Of a DNA stretch of 64,000 nucleotides, positions 31,639-39,853 are shown piece by piece. The stretch is from JANQEA01 sp964530075 (GTDB lineage: Bacteria > Bipolaricaulota > Bipolaricaulia > UBA7950 > UBA9294), in NCBI GenBank assembly GCA_964530075.1, contig CAZGXU010000003.1:1-64000 (forward strand). The letters run 5' to 3'. The position numbers and the translations under genes are program-made. Numbering within the stretch: the stretch's first letter is position 1; each line of letters opens with the position of its first letter. A model generated the notes under the pieces. That model ran no database searches and was not told the DNA's origin. It was given only the letters and a program-made list of their open reading frames with translations.

Positions 31639-32156
31639 CGCCGGGACAGGTTCCTCGCGTTGTGGATGAACTCGCGCACGACCCCCGAGAACCGACGCCA
31701 GTCGAAGACGAGCGCCGTCGCGATCCATCCGCCGTACCAGATCAGCGCGTGCGGGGCGGCGAAGTAGGCGACGATCAGCGGGAGGGCGACGACCGGTGCC
31801 GCGAACGACATCGTCACCATCTTCGAGCGGAAGTAGGCGATGAACGCGGCGGCGATGATTACATAGACGATCGCCGGGACGAACGGGATGAACCCGGACA
31901 GGACGAGATAGCAGAGAGCGGAGAAGACCATCGCCATGTCGAAGGCGAACTCCTTCTCTCCGACCCACGTCGATGCCTTGTGGTACTTCCGCGCCAGCCG
32001 CCCGTCGAGGATGTCGGTCGTCCAGCCGAGCATCGTCAGGAGGATGACCGCCTCCAGGGCGCCCTCTCCCACGAATCCGAGGGAAAAGATCGCTGCGGCG
32101 ATCAAACCACGCGACAACGTCAACAGGTCGGGAATCCTTTCCACCAGCCTCACCAA
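31635..32156 (-). CDS. CDP-alcohol phosphatidyltransferase family protein with variant motif
   Basis: 173 residues, five to six membrane segments. The family motif DxxDGxxAR-x8-GxxxDxxxD is recognisable as D48, D51-G52, A55-R56, but V65 replaces the glycine and E69 replaces the third Asp, with D73 kept. True family enzymes move a phospho-alcohol from CDP-diacylglycerol (or similar) to an alcohol in phospholipid synthesis; the variant residues leave activity uncertain. The start is TTG at 32156 (GTG at 32153 is equally possible). A strong promoter places TAGAAT 6 bases before the TTG. Confidence 0.78.
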   Translation of the reverse strand: MVRLVERIPDLLTLSRGLIAAAIFSLGFVGEGALEAVILLTMLGWTTDILDGRLARKYHKASTWVGEKEFAFDMAMVFSALCYLVLSGFIPFVPAIVYVIIAAAFIAYFRSKMVTMSFAAPVVALPLIVAYFAAPHALIWYGGWIATALVFDWRRFSGVVREFIHNARNLSRR

Positions 32157-32162
32157 GCGTCC

Positions 32163-32191
32163 ATTCTAGTTGGACCGGACCTGCATGCCAA
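32163..32191 (-). promoter_or_regulatory. Strong predicted promoter of the CDP-alcohol transferase gene, leaderless
   Basis: Minus strand TTGGCA (32191-32186), 17-base spacer, TAGAAT (32168-32163); both hexamers match consensus 5 of 6. Transcription would begin at about 32156, the first base of the TTG start codon. Confidence 0.65.
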
Positions 32192-32248
32192 ATTCGCGCG
32201 AGGATCGCGACCGGGTCGCGGCGTCGAGCTCCAACCTTCCCGGCGGAG

Positions 32249-32380
32249 TCAGGCGCCCCCCTTCTCCGACGGCCGCAACCCCGGCGGCGGGCCGAGGATC
32301 TCGTGGAGGAGGACCGCCGAGCGCGGGTCCTCCTTCACGAGCTTCCTGAGGCGCCCGAGCGGTGAGTTCGGGGCGTTCAT
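32249..32380 (-). CDS. 43-residue ORF directly downstream of floA
   Basis: The ATG begins on the base after the floA TAG. The product (MNAPNSPLGRLRKLVKEDPR, then AVLLHEILGPPPGLRP and a charged tail) is soluble and basic. I cannot assign a family, though the EILGPPPGLRP end looks like a constrained motif rather than noise. It may be translated by termination-reinitiation after floA. Too short for certainty. Confidence 0.45.
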   Translation of the reverse strand: MNAPNSPLGRLRKLVKEDPRSAVLLHEILGPPPGLRPSEKGGA

Positions 32381-33373
32381 CTACTCTCCCTCGATCCGGC
32401 CCTGGGACGGGGACTGATCGTCGGCGGCGAACCCCTCGCGCATCCTCGTGTCGGCCTGGACGTTCTTCATCCGGTAGTAGTCCATGATCCCGAGGTTCCC
32501 CTCGCGGAACGCCTCGGCCATCGCGCGCGGGATCTCGGCCTCCGCCTCGACGACCGCAGCGCGGCGCTCCTGGACGAGCGCCGTCATCTCCTGCTCGCGC
32601 GCGACGGCCATCGCGCGGCGCTCCTCGGCCTTGGCGCGCGCGACCTTCAGGTCGGCCTCGGCCTGGTCCGTCTGCAGCTGCGCGCCGATGTTCTTGCCGA
32701 CGTCGACGTCGGCGATGTCGATCGAGAGGAGCTCGAACGCCGTTCCGGCGTCGAGGCCCTTCTCCAGCACCAGCTTTGAGATCTTGTCGGGATTCTCGAG
32801 GACCTCCTTGTGCGATTCGGCCGAGCCGATGGCCGAGACGATCCCCTCGCCGACGCGGGCGATGATCGTCTCCTCGGTCGCTCCGCCGACGAGGCGATCG
32901 ATGTTCGCGCGCACGGTCACCTTGGCGATCGCGAACAGCTGGATCCCGTTCGCGGCGACGGCGCCGACCTTCGGGGTCTCGATCACGCGCGGGTTGACCG
33001 ACATTGCCACGGCATCAAGAACATCGCGTCCGGCGAGGTCGATCGCCGCGGCGCGCTGGAAGTCGAGGACGATGTTCGCCTTGTCGGCGCTGATCAGGGC
33101 GCGCGCCACGCGGTCCACGTTTCCCCCGGCGAGGTAGTGCGCCTCCAACTCCGATATCGCGAGCTTCAATCCCGCCTTCCACGCGGCGATCATTGGGAGG
33201 ATCACGCGATGCGGATTGACCTTTCGCAGCCGCATCCCGACCAACGTCATCGGGCCGACCGGAACGCCAGCGGCGAGGGCGGAGATCCAGAGTCCCATCG
33301 GAACGAAGTAGAAGAACAGCCACAAGACCACCAGCGCGGCCGCTGCCAACACGATGTAGCCGACCATGCTCAC
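32381..33373 (-). CDS. floA: Flotillin-like protein FloA (SPFH, UPF0365)
   Basis: 330 residues. Short N-terminal membrane hairpin (about 1-40), then an SPFH domain and an Ala/Glu-rich coiled coil (about 210-290, with VARAKAEERRAMAVAREQEM-like repeats). It organises membrane microdomains, as described for B. subtilis YqfA. The ATG overlaps the NfeD stop by 4 bases; the nfeD-floA pairing is a well-known conserved operon. Confidence 0.93.
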   Translation of the reverse strand: MSMVGYIVLAAAALVVLWLFFYFVPMGLWISALAAGVPVGPMTLVGMRLRKVNPHRVILPMIAAWKAGLKLAISELEAHYLAGGNVDRVARALISADKANIVLDFQRAAAIDLAGRDVLDAVAMSVNPRVIETPKVGAVAANGIQLFAIAKVTVRANIDRLVGGATEETIIARVGEGIVSAIGSAESHKEVLENPDKISKLVLEKGLDAGTAFELLSIDIADVDVGKNIGAQLQTDQAEADLKVARAKAEERRAMAVAREQEMTALVQERRAAVVEAEAEIPRAMAEAFREGNLGIMDYYRMKNVQADTRMREGFAADDQSPSQGRIEGE

Positions 33374-34716
33374 CCCTCCTTTTCTTCTTTGACGACCTTG
33401 CGATAGCGGTCATCCCGGATCACGACGATCGGGCTTCCTTTCGGGAGGAAGCCCTCCTCGCAGACGACGTCGATTCGCTCTTCATCGAAGATCGCGCTGC
33501 CGATCGGCCGCAGGTCGGTCGCGGCGACGCCTCGGCGGCCGACCCAGTCGCTCGGCGGAACCTGAGGCCCTTCCGTCTTCTCGTGGGATCGTCCGGTGAT
33601 CGCCGATGAGAGGATGATCCCACCAAGACGAAGACGGGTCCGCGGGAGCCGGGCCAACAGCACGATCGCTGCGACGACGGAGGCGATCAGTCCGCCGGAG
33701 ACGATCGCGATCGCTTGCACCACTTGCTCGCGCGCGGCGAACGGACCGACCATGGCGGTGTAGAACCCAAGCCCGATCAGGATCAGGCCGAGCAACCCGG
33801 TTATGCCGAAGTCGACGGCGGTAAATGCGAAGATCTCCAGGATCACCGCGACGATTCCGCCGAGCAGGAACGCGATCGACTCCCAGCCAGCGAGGCCGAC
33901 GAGGAAGTGCGTCCAGAAGAAGGCGCCGAGGCAGACGATTCCGATGAGGCCGGGAATCCCGAAGCCGGGGACGAGCATCTCGACGATCAGCCCCAGAAGG
34001 CCGGCGGTGACCAACAGCCCGACGGCCACCGGGGATGTCAGCGCCTCGACGAGCCCGTCGATCCAGCGGACCTCGAACGCGACGGGTTCGCCGTAGCCTC
34101 GCTCGGCCAGCCACGGCTCGATCGACTCGACCTCTCCGTCGGAGTAGCCCCACTCGGCCGCCTCGCCGGCGGTCAGCGTCAGCAGCTTGCCCGCCTCGAC
34201 CAGCCCGGGGATCGAGACGTCGCGGTCGACCATCGCTTCGGCGACTTCGGGCGGACGTCCGCGGCTCTCCGCCGTGGCGGCGAACAGCTTCCGGGTCGCG
34301 CTGATCACCTTCTCCGGAGCCTCGCGGATGTCCTGCCCGACGACGGTCACCGGGGTCGCCGCCCCCATGACGCCGCCGGGTGAAAAGAGGATCGTCTCGC
34401 AGGCGATCGCGATCGCGGCGCCGGCGGAGAACGCCTCGCGTGCCACATACGCGACGGTCGGGATCGTCGCGTCGAGGACGATGTCCCTCGATTCGACCGC
34501 GGCGTCGAGGTACCCGCCGGGCGTCGCGAGGACGAGGACGACGGCGGCGGCCCCCGCGTCGGTCGCCTCCTGGACGCCCCGTCGTAGGTACGTCACCGTC
34601 CCCGAGTTGATCTCCCCGTCGATCGTGAGGATCCACGCCTCCCCTTCGGCGATCACCGCGAACGCGAAGAGGGAGCAGAGGCAGAGAATCCCGATCGCCC
34701 AGCCGCCGCGTTTCAT
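33370..34716 (-). CDS. NfeD-type membrane-bound serine protease
   Basis: 448 residues. Signal or anchor at 5-24, a ClpP-class serine protease domain (ATPGGYLDAAVESRDIV with oxyanion GG; nucleophile S97 in FSAGAAIAIA; general-base lysine probably K136), then four to five membrane helices (230-370) and a C-terminal NfeD OB-fold domain. This is the long NfeD1b form, like PH1510 of Pyrococcus, which cleaves stomatin C-termini; here the partner is FloA. A TAGACT box lies 6 bases before the ATG. Confidence 0.9.
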   Translation of the reverse strand: MKRGGWAIGILCLCSLFAFAVIAEGEAWILTIDGEINSGTVTYLRRGVQEATDAGAAAVVLVLATPGGYLDAAVESRDIVLDATIPTVAYVAREAFSAGAAIAIACETILFSPGGVMGAATPVTVVGQDIREAPEKVISATRKLFAATAESRGRPPEVAEAMVDRDVSIPGLVEAGKLLTLTAGEAAEWGYSDGEVESIEPWLAERGYGEPVAFEVRWIDGLVEALTSPVAVGLLVTAGLLGLIVEMLVPGFGIPGLIGIVCLGAFFWTHFLVGLAGWESIAFLLGGIVAVILEIFAFTAVDFGITGLLGLILIGLGFYTAMVGPFAAREQVVQAIAIVSGGLIASVVAAIVLLARLPRTRLRLGGIILSSAITGRSHEKTEGPQVPPSDWVGRRGVAATDLRPIGSAIFDEERIDVVCEEGFLPKGSPIVVIRDDRYRKVVKEEKEG

Positions 34717-34722
34717 GCATCG

Positions 34723-34752
34723 AGTCTATGTTGACATGAGGGGTTGCTGCAA
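34723..34752 (-). promoter_or_regulatory. Possible promoter of nfeD-floA, leaderless
   Basis: Minus strand TTGCAG (34752-34747), 18 bases, TAGACT (34728-34723), then 6 bases to the ATG at 34716. It has the same hexamers as the acsA promoter. No Shine-Dalgarno is present. Confidence 0.4.
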
Positions 34753-34770
34753 GTTCGCGGTGAGACGCGA

Positions 34771-34799
34771 TTGGCTTCGATTCTCCTCAGAGCTAGAAT
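34771..34799 (+). promoter_or_regulatory. Promoter of the 34872 membrane-anchored protein gene
   Basis: TTGGCT (34771-34776), 17 bases, TAGAAT (34794-34799), followed by a 72-base leader with GGGAGG before the ATG. Divergent from the nfeD promoter. Confidence 0.5.
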
Positions 34800-34871
34800 G
34801 GATCGAAACGGTGGGACTCCGCACGAATCCGGAGGGCGCGGAGAGGGCGAGGGGCAGAAGGGAGGTTGGGG

Positions 34872-35453
34872 ATGAAGAACGCGCTTCTCCTGTTGTCGAT
34901 TTGGGTTGGGATCATCGTCGCGGCGTACGCGATGGTCTACTGGGACCGAGGCGGTGAGCCGCCGCTTCCGGCTTCCGTTCTCGAGCCGGCGGACTCCGCG
35001 TACGTCGATCCGGAGGGCCGATTCAGCCTGGTCGTTCCTGCCGGCTGGGATCTCGACGAAGCGGACGCGCACGTCCTCCTCACCGATCCGTCGGGAGAGG
35101 TCGAGGTGACGGTCCTCGCCGTGGAGGAACCGATTCCGGAAGCGGCCCTCGTCCGCGCGCTGGGGATCGTCTGTTCCGACGAGGAATCCGGAGCGATTCC
35201 GGTCGAGGAGATCCCGTCGGCAGGCGCTTCCGAACGGGCGGTACGGATCACCGGCCCGGCGAGCGACGGCGAGTCGAGCTACGGGCTCGCGTACCTCTAT
35301 GGAGGGGAGACGGTCGTCATCCTGGTGCGCGGGGACCCGAGGGCCCTGGAGAGCCGCGCCGAGGACCTCGCGAGGATCGGTGCCGGGATCTCGGTCCCGG
35401 CCGGCGCGGAGACGGCGCCCTCAGGGGAGGTCGCGCCGGTCGTCGAGCTGTAG
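34872..35453 (+). CDS. Hypothetical membrane-anchored protein, PsbP/DUF1795-like fold possible
   Basis: 193 residues. N-terminal transmembrane anchor (about 3-22), then an extracytoplasmic domain beginning YVDPEGRFSLVVPAGWD, a pattern seen in PsbP-like and DUF1795 proteins that bind membranes or act as small accessory factors. No catalytic residues can be named. The ATG at 34872 follows GGGAGG; a TTG two codons earlier is possible. Single gene with its own promoter, facing the tldE gene across a terminator hairpin. Confidence 0.7.
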   Translation: MKNALLLLSIWVGIIVAAYAMVYWDRGGEPPLPASVLEPADSAYVDPEGRFSLVVPAGWDLDEADAHVLLTDPSGEVEVTVLAVEEPIPEAALVRALGIVCSDEESGAIPVEEIPSAGASERAVRITGPASDGESSYGLAYLYGGETVVILVRGDPRALESRAEDLARIGAGISVPAGAETAPSGEVAPVVEL

Positions 35454-35472
35454 GCTTCACAAGCAAAAACGA

Positions 35473-35511
35473 GGGCGGAGGCGGGCACCGACGAAGCGCC
35501 CGCCTCCGCCC
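35473..35511 (-). terminator. Rho-independent terminator of the tldD-tldE operon
   Basis: Perfect 14-bp GC-rich stem (GGGCGGAGGCGGGC and its complement) with an 11-base loop, between convergent genes. Read on the minus strand it is followed by CTCGTTTTTGC, a U-rich tail, so it ends the tldE transcript. It may also slow plus-strand transcription from the 34872 gene. Confidence 0.75.
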
Positions 35512-35523
35512 CGACGGGCCTGA

Positions 35524-36858
35524 CTACTCGGCGGTGATCGAGATCCCTTCGAGGCGGAGGAAGGGGAACGTGTAGTTGAACACGCTCTCCGTCTCCCGCG
35601 AGATGCCCGACAGCGTCTTCAGCGCCTCGAAGAGGTTCCCGGCGATCAGCGTTCCGGAGACCGCCCGGTCGACCTTCCCATCCACGATCAGATGAGCGGC
35701 CTTGGCCACGCCGGAGAAGTCGCCGGAGACCGGATCTGTGTTTCCCGAGAAGCGATTGACGAGCAGCCCGCGCTTCACCCCCGAGATCAGATCCTCCTTG
35801 GCCGCCTCGCTGGGGAGGATCGAGAAGTTGGTCGGTCCGATCGCCGGGAGAGAGCCGGCCGATCCGGCCGCGTGTCCCGTGTTCGGGGCGTCGAACGCGT
35901 GAGCGGTGTATGCGTTGTGCATGAACGACCGCAGAACCCCTCCCTCGATCAGGGGAAGCCGCCGGTGCGGGACCCCCTCGCGGTCGAACGAGGAAGTCGC
36001 GACGCCGCCCGGGATCCGACCGTCGTCGACGAGGGCGAACTCGGGGACGGCGACGGGCTCGCCGAGCGCGTCCTTCCAACGGGACATCCCGCGCAGCGCG
36101 TTCCGCGCGTTCAGCTGAAACTGGAGCGGGGCGAACAGGTCGAGCACGGCGTACGGGTCGAGGACGACCGGGCCGTTGAAGGTCTCGCCCTTCTCGGCGC
36201 CGAGTGATCCGAGCGCGTTCGCGCTCGATCGACGGGCGATCGGCTCGACGTCGATCGCGCCGACGCTCCGTGTCGCGCCGACCTTGCCGTCCATGTTCGA
36301 GACCGCCTTGCCGTCGCGCGCCGTGGTGAGGACGCTGTAGGTGAACAAGCTGCCCTGTTCTTGGGCCTCGGCGCCCGCGGAGTTGACGAGGACGCGGTCG
36401 CGGATCTCGGCGGTGAACTCCGCCTCGCCGACGATGACCCGTCGGTCGACCGACTTCGCCGTCTCCAGGATTCGGATCGTCTGCTTGACCGCGTCGGCGG
36501 TGGTGAACGCGTCGGCGGCCGGGTCGTACGTGCCGGCGACCGGACCGACCGCCGTCGGCTCCGGGAGGACGTTGTGGGGATCCCCGGGCGATGCCTTCGC
36601 CAGGGTGACCGCGTCGACGGCCGCGTCCTCCAGCCTGGCCAGCGTGTTCGTGCTGGCGAAGCCAACTTGCGCCCCGACGAACGCGCGAAGGCCGATCCGC
36701 GTCTCCTGCCGGCTCTTGGAGATCTGCAGGTCGTCCTTCTCCGCGGCGGACGTGATCGTTCGCGTCGTCTGACCGAAGACCTCCGCCCGATCGGCGCCGT
36801 GTTGCCGGAGGAGGTCGAGCGCCCGTTGACACTGGTCGAGAAGGTTGTGCTCGCTCAT
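35524..36858 (-). CDS. tldE: TldE/PmbA-type metalloprotease subunit
   Basis: 444 residues. TldE/PmbA fold without the HExxxH site, as expected for the non-catalytic partner. Conserved VGFASTNTL, EGGVLRSFMHNAYTAHAFDAPNTG and FSGNTDPVSGDFSG are seen. With TldD it forms a heterodimeric protease that degrades unfolded peptides and processes microcin or CcdA in E. coli. The ATG at 36858 overlaps the tldD stop by 4 bases. Confidence 0.9.
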   Translation of the reverse strand: MSEHNLLDQCQRALDLLRQHGADRAEVFGQTTRTITSAAEKDDLQISKSRQETRIGLRAFVGAQVGFASTNTLARLEDAAVDAVTLAKASPGDPHNVLPEPTAVGPVAGTYDPAADAFTTADAVKQTIRILETAKSVDRRVIVGEAEFTAEIRDRVLVNSAGAEAQEQGSLFTYSVLTTARDGKAVSNMDGKVGATRSVGAIDVEPIARRSSANALGSLGAEKGETFNGPVVLDPYAVLDLFAPLQFQLNARNALRGMSRWKDALGEPVAVPEFALVDDGRIPGGVATSSFDREGVPHRRLPLIEGGVLRSFMHNAYTAHAFDAPNTGHAAGSAGSLPAIGPTNFSILPSEAAKEDLISGVKRGLLVNRFSGNTDPVSGDFSGVAKAAHLIVDGKVDRAVSGTLIAGNLFEALKTLSGISRETESVFNYTFPFLRLEGISITAE

Positions 36859-38249
36859 GTTTGTCGCCCTCCAATCGTCAGCGCGCAGCGAAGGTAAGGC
36901 CCGCCGAGATCGACCTTCGCCAGTTGGCCCTTGCCGCAGGCCCCGGCGCCGTGCTCCCACGCGAAGTCGTCCCCGACCGCGTCGACCGATTTGAGCACGT
37001 CGAACGCGTTCCCGGAGATCGTCGCGCCACGGACGAGCTCGCCGATCTTCCCATCGACGATCCGGTGAGCCTCCCGGACGCCGAACATGAACTCGGCGTT
37101 CGAGTCGGCCTGTCCGCTCATCCCGAGCTCGCGGAGGTAGTACCCCTCCTTGACCCAGCCGATCATCTCATCGAGCGGCGTCTCCCCCGGTTCGATGTAC
37201 GTGTTGCGCATCCGGATGATCGGGTCGTCGCTGTACACGTACGCGCGGGCGTTCCCCGTCGGGGCGACGCCGTAGTGCGCCGCCGTCTCGCGATTGTGCA
37301 GGAACGAGCGGAGGACGCCCTTCTCGATGATTACCGTCCGCCGCGTCAGCACCCCTTCGTCATCGACGGGGAGGATCCCGACCGCATAGGGAGAATACTC
37401 GGTCGCTCCGCTGTCGCAGAGCGTGATCAGCTCGGACGCGACGACCTCCCCGATCTTGTCGGACGTGATCGCGCCGCCGAGCACGATGTCCGCCTCGACG
37501 GTGTGACCGATCGCCTCGTGACAGAGGACACCGACCAGTCCGGGATCGAGGACGACGACGCTCGTCCCGCCGGACGGATGCGGAGCCGCGAGCTGATCGA
37601 CGGCGACCTGAACCGCTTTGTCCGCGAGTTCCTCGGGGGCGACGATCCCGAGCAGGTCCGACCATCCGCCGGTGACGCCGGAGCTCTCGTGTCCCATCGT
37701 CTGATCGCCGTTTCGTCCCGCGACGGCGATTGCGCGAAGCTCGGGCTTCGAATCGAAGACGTGGGCCGACGCGCCGTCGCTCGTGACGATGATCTTCTCG
37801 TCCTGGATCTCCCCGTAGGAGGCCATGCTCGAAGCGATTTCCTTCGCCCCGGATCGGACCCGTTCGTCGAGGCGGAGGACGAGCGCCAGTTTCTCCTCCA
37901 GCGAGTGCGCGTCGAGGGGATCATCGGTCGCGACGGGGAACGCGCCGGTCGCCATCGATGCATCGGCGAGTCCCTTGATCCGCTCCTTCTTCGCTCCAGC
38001 CGACGTCTTGGCCGCGCTCCGCGCCGCCTCGATCGCAGCGAGGACCCCGCGCTCGGAGGCGTCGGTCGTGCTGGCGAATCCGAACACACCGTCGACGAGT
38101 GCCCGCACGCCGAGACCGGCGAGGAGCGCGCTCGATGATTCCTCAAGGTTGCCGTTGCGGACGGTGATCCGCTTCGTGCTCCGCGCTTGATAGCGAAGTT
38201 CGACCCAACCGCCCGCGCCGGCCACGGTCCTTTCGAGTAGCTTCTGCAT
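36855..38249 (-). CDS. tldD: TldD metalloprotease, catalytic subunit
   Basis: 464 residues. Zinc motif HEAIGHTVEAD with H244, E245 and H249; later SDDPIIRMRNTYIEPG and FGVREAHRIVDGK are typical TldD. An AGGAGG site precedes the ATG at 38249. It is the first gene of the tldD-tldE pair. It acts on unstructured peptides in a closed heterodimer chamber. The peptide substrate in this organism is unknown; no RiPP precursor is obvious nearby. Confidence 0.93.
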   Translation of the reverse strand: MQKLLERTVAGAGGWVELRYQARSTKRITVRNGNLEESSSALLAGLGVRALVDGVFGFASTTDASERGVLAAIEAARSAAKTSAGAKKERIKGLADASMATGAFPVATDDPLDAHSLEEKLALVLRLDERVRSGAKEIASSMASYGEIQDEKIIVTSDGASAHVFDSKPELRAIAVAGRNGDQTMGHESSGVTGGWSDLLGIVAPEELADKAVQVAVDQLAAPHPSGGTSVVVLDPGLVGVLCHEAIGHTVEADIVLGGAITSDKIGEVVASELITLCDSGATEYSPYAVGILPVDDEGVLTRRTVIIEKGVLRSFLHNRETAAHYGVAPTGNARAYVYSDDPIIRMRNTYIEPGETPLDEMIGWVKEGYYLRELGMSGQADSNAEFMFGVREAHRIVDGKIGELVRGATISGNAFDVLKSVDAVGDDFAWEHGAGACGKGQLAKVDLGGPYLRCALTIGGRQT

Positions 38250-38294
38250 TCGGCCTCCTTCGTAGTCCTGGATGTACCGGATCCTCATCCGGTA

Positions 38295-38322
38295 AGTATG
38301 GCGTTCGCCGACGGAAGTTCAA
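38295..38322 (-). promoter_or_regulatory. Possible promoter of tldD-tldE
   Basis: Minus strand TTGAAC (38322-38317), 16 bases, CATACT (38300-38295), with a leader of about 40 bases ending in AAGGAGG. Each hexamer matches 4 of 6. Confidence 0.35.
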
Positions 38323-38421
38323 CGCGGCACCGGGATCGGATCGGCGCGCCGGGGCGAGGCGACTTGCCGCAGCGGTCGATATGGGGTAGGAAGGAGCGTC
38401 CGTAGAATCACAGGAGGGGAC

Positions 38422-39819
38422 ATGCGCTGGAAGACGATCGTTGCTGTCGGATTGGCTTGCCTGCTTGGGACGGCGGGGTACGCGCTCGACGAAGAGGCGA
38501 GCGGCGAGCGCATCTTGTTCGGTCTCGGTGGGTCGACCCTCGGGCTGTTCTTTCCGGGTCTCTCCGAGGTCGACACGTTCCTGATGGACAACGGCTTCGG
38601 CTCCTTCGGCGACGCGTTCCTGTTCACCGGCGGCCGTGGGCGAGGGGGGGCGCTCCACGGCGTCTCGGTCGGCGGGATCGGCTGGAGCGGCGAGGCGACG
38701 AGCTCCTCGGAGGACCGCCACGCCGAGCTGTCGATCGGGTTCGGCGGTCTCGAGCTGGGGTGGGTGATCGGCGGAGACGAGCGATCGTTGCTGACGCTCG
38801 GCGCCGTCCTCGGCGGCGGCGGGGCGTCGCTCACCCTGGTCGGGAGGCCGGCCGCGCCGGGCGGGGAGGACGATCCGTTCGGTCCCTGCGGAATCGTTCC
38901 TGAACCGGTGACCCTCCGCAGGAGCGAGGCGCTCTTTGCGATCGAGCCGTTCGTTAGCCTGCAGGCCCAGCCGCTTCGCCACCTCGGGTTCGAGCTTCAC
39001 CTCGGGTACCTCCTGCCGCTCTTCACCTTCGAATGGGGAGACGCGGAGCTGAAAGCGGCCTCGCCGGGGCTCTCCGGGCCGGTCGTCGGCCTGTCGGTGA
39101 CGTGGGGAGCGATCGGCGCGCTTCTCGATCGGCCGAGGCTCGTGGAGACGATCGAAGAGGCCGTCTCGCTCGCCGGTCCCTGCGTCGAGATCGACAACGC
39201 GATCGGGCAAATCACGGTCGAGACGGCCGAGAGCACCGACGCGGACTCGGAGGTCCGGATCGTCGCCGTGAAGCGGGCGCGTTCGGAATCGATCCTCGAC
39301 CGGGTGTCGATTCTGATCGAGCCGACCCGATGCGGGCTGACCGTCCATTCCAAAGGGCCGCGACATGGCTACTGGGAGATCGAGTATACGGTCACCGTCC
39401 CGGCCGGAACCGAGATCGACGCGAAGCAGGCCGCCGGGGACGTCCGATTGACCGGTGTCGTGGGGACCGCGTCGATCGAGCTCGGCCTCGGAGAGATTGA
39501 GGTCGACGGGCTGATCGGTCCTTCGCTCACGATCGGCTCCGGCGCGGGCGACGTCCACCTCGCTGGTGTCGCCGCCGAAGAGATCGAGGTCAAGCTCGGA
39601 ACCGGGGACATCGAAATCCTCTTGCCGACCGAGGCTTCGTATGCGGTCGCTGCCGGGGTCGGGATCGGTGGGATCGTCGTCGGGCCGTTCCCCGGGTTCG
39701 AGGAGATCCAGGCGGGCGGGCTCGGCAGCAGCGTCGAGGCGACCCTCGGCGAAGGGGCCGGAGATCTGTCGGTCCATCTGGGGGTCGGGGAGATCGCCAT
39801 ACGGCCGGTGTCGGACTAG
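38422..39819 (+). CDS. Exported protein with outer-membrane-barrel-like N-half and DUF4097 C-half
   Basis: 465 residues. Signal peptide (4-20, cleavage near AGYA-LD), then about 200 residues of glycine-rich alternating strands (GGIGWSGEATSSS, FVSLQAQPLRHLGFELHLGY) like a small outer-membrane barrel. From about 250 a DUF4097 beta-solenoid follows: DNAIGQITVET, AAGDVRLTGVVGTASIELG, GAGDVHLAGVAAEEIEVKLG. DUF4097 is common in predicted adhesin or anti-sigma-related proteins of unknown role. An AGGAGGGG site and a TAGAAT box (38403-38408) precede the ATG. It supports a two-membrane envelope. Confidence 0.7.
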   Translation: MRWKTIVAVGLACLLGTAGYALDEEASGERILFGLGGSTLGLFFPGLSEVDTFLMDNGFGSFGDAFLFTGGRGRGGALHGVSVGGIGWSGEATSSSEDRHAELSIGFGGLELGWVIGGDERSLLTLGAVLGGGGASLTLVGRPAAPGGEDDPFGPCGIVPEPVTLRRSEALFAIEPFVSLQAQPLRHLGFELHLGYLLPLFTFEWGDAELKAASPGLSGPVVGLSVTWGAIGALLDRPRLVETIEEAVSLAGPCVEIDNAIGQITVETAESTDADSEVRIVAVKRARSESILDRVSILIEPTRCGLTVHSKGPRHGYWEIEYTVTVPAGTEIDAKQAAGDVRLTGVVGTASIELGLGEIEVDGLIGPSLTIGSGAGDVHLAGVAAEEIEVKLGTGDIEILLPTEASYAVAAGVGIGGIVVGPFPGFEEIQAGGLGSSVEATLGEGAGDLSVHLGVGEIAIRPVSD

Positions 39820-39853
39820 CCGTCGATCGGGCCGATACCCAATAGGAGGGGAC

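Noticed and set aside
34731..34736. TTGACA on the plus strand as -35 of the 34872 gene
   Set aside because: No -10 element at 16-18 bases downstream; TTGGCT-17-TAGAAT at 34771-34799 fits better.
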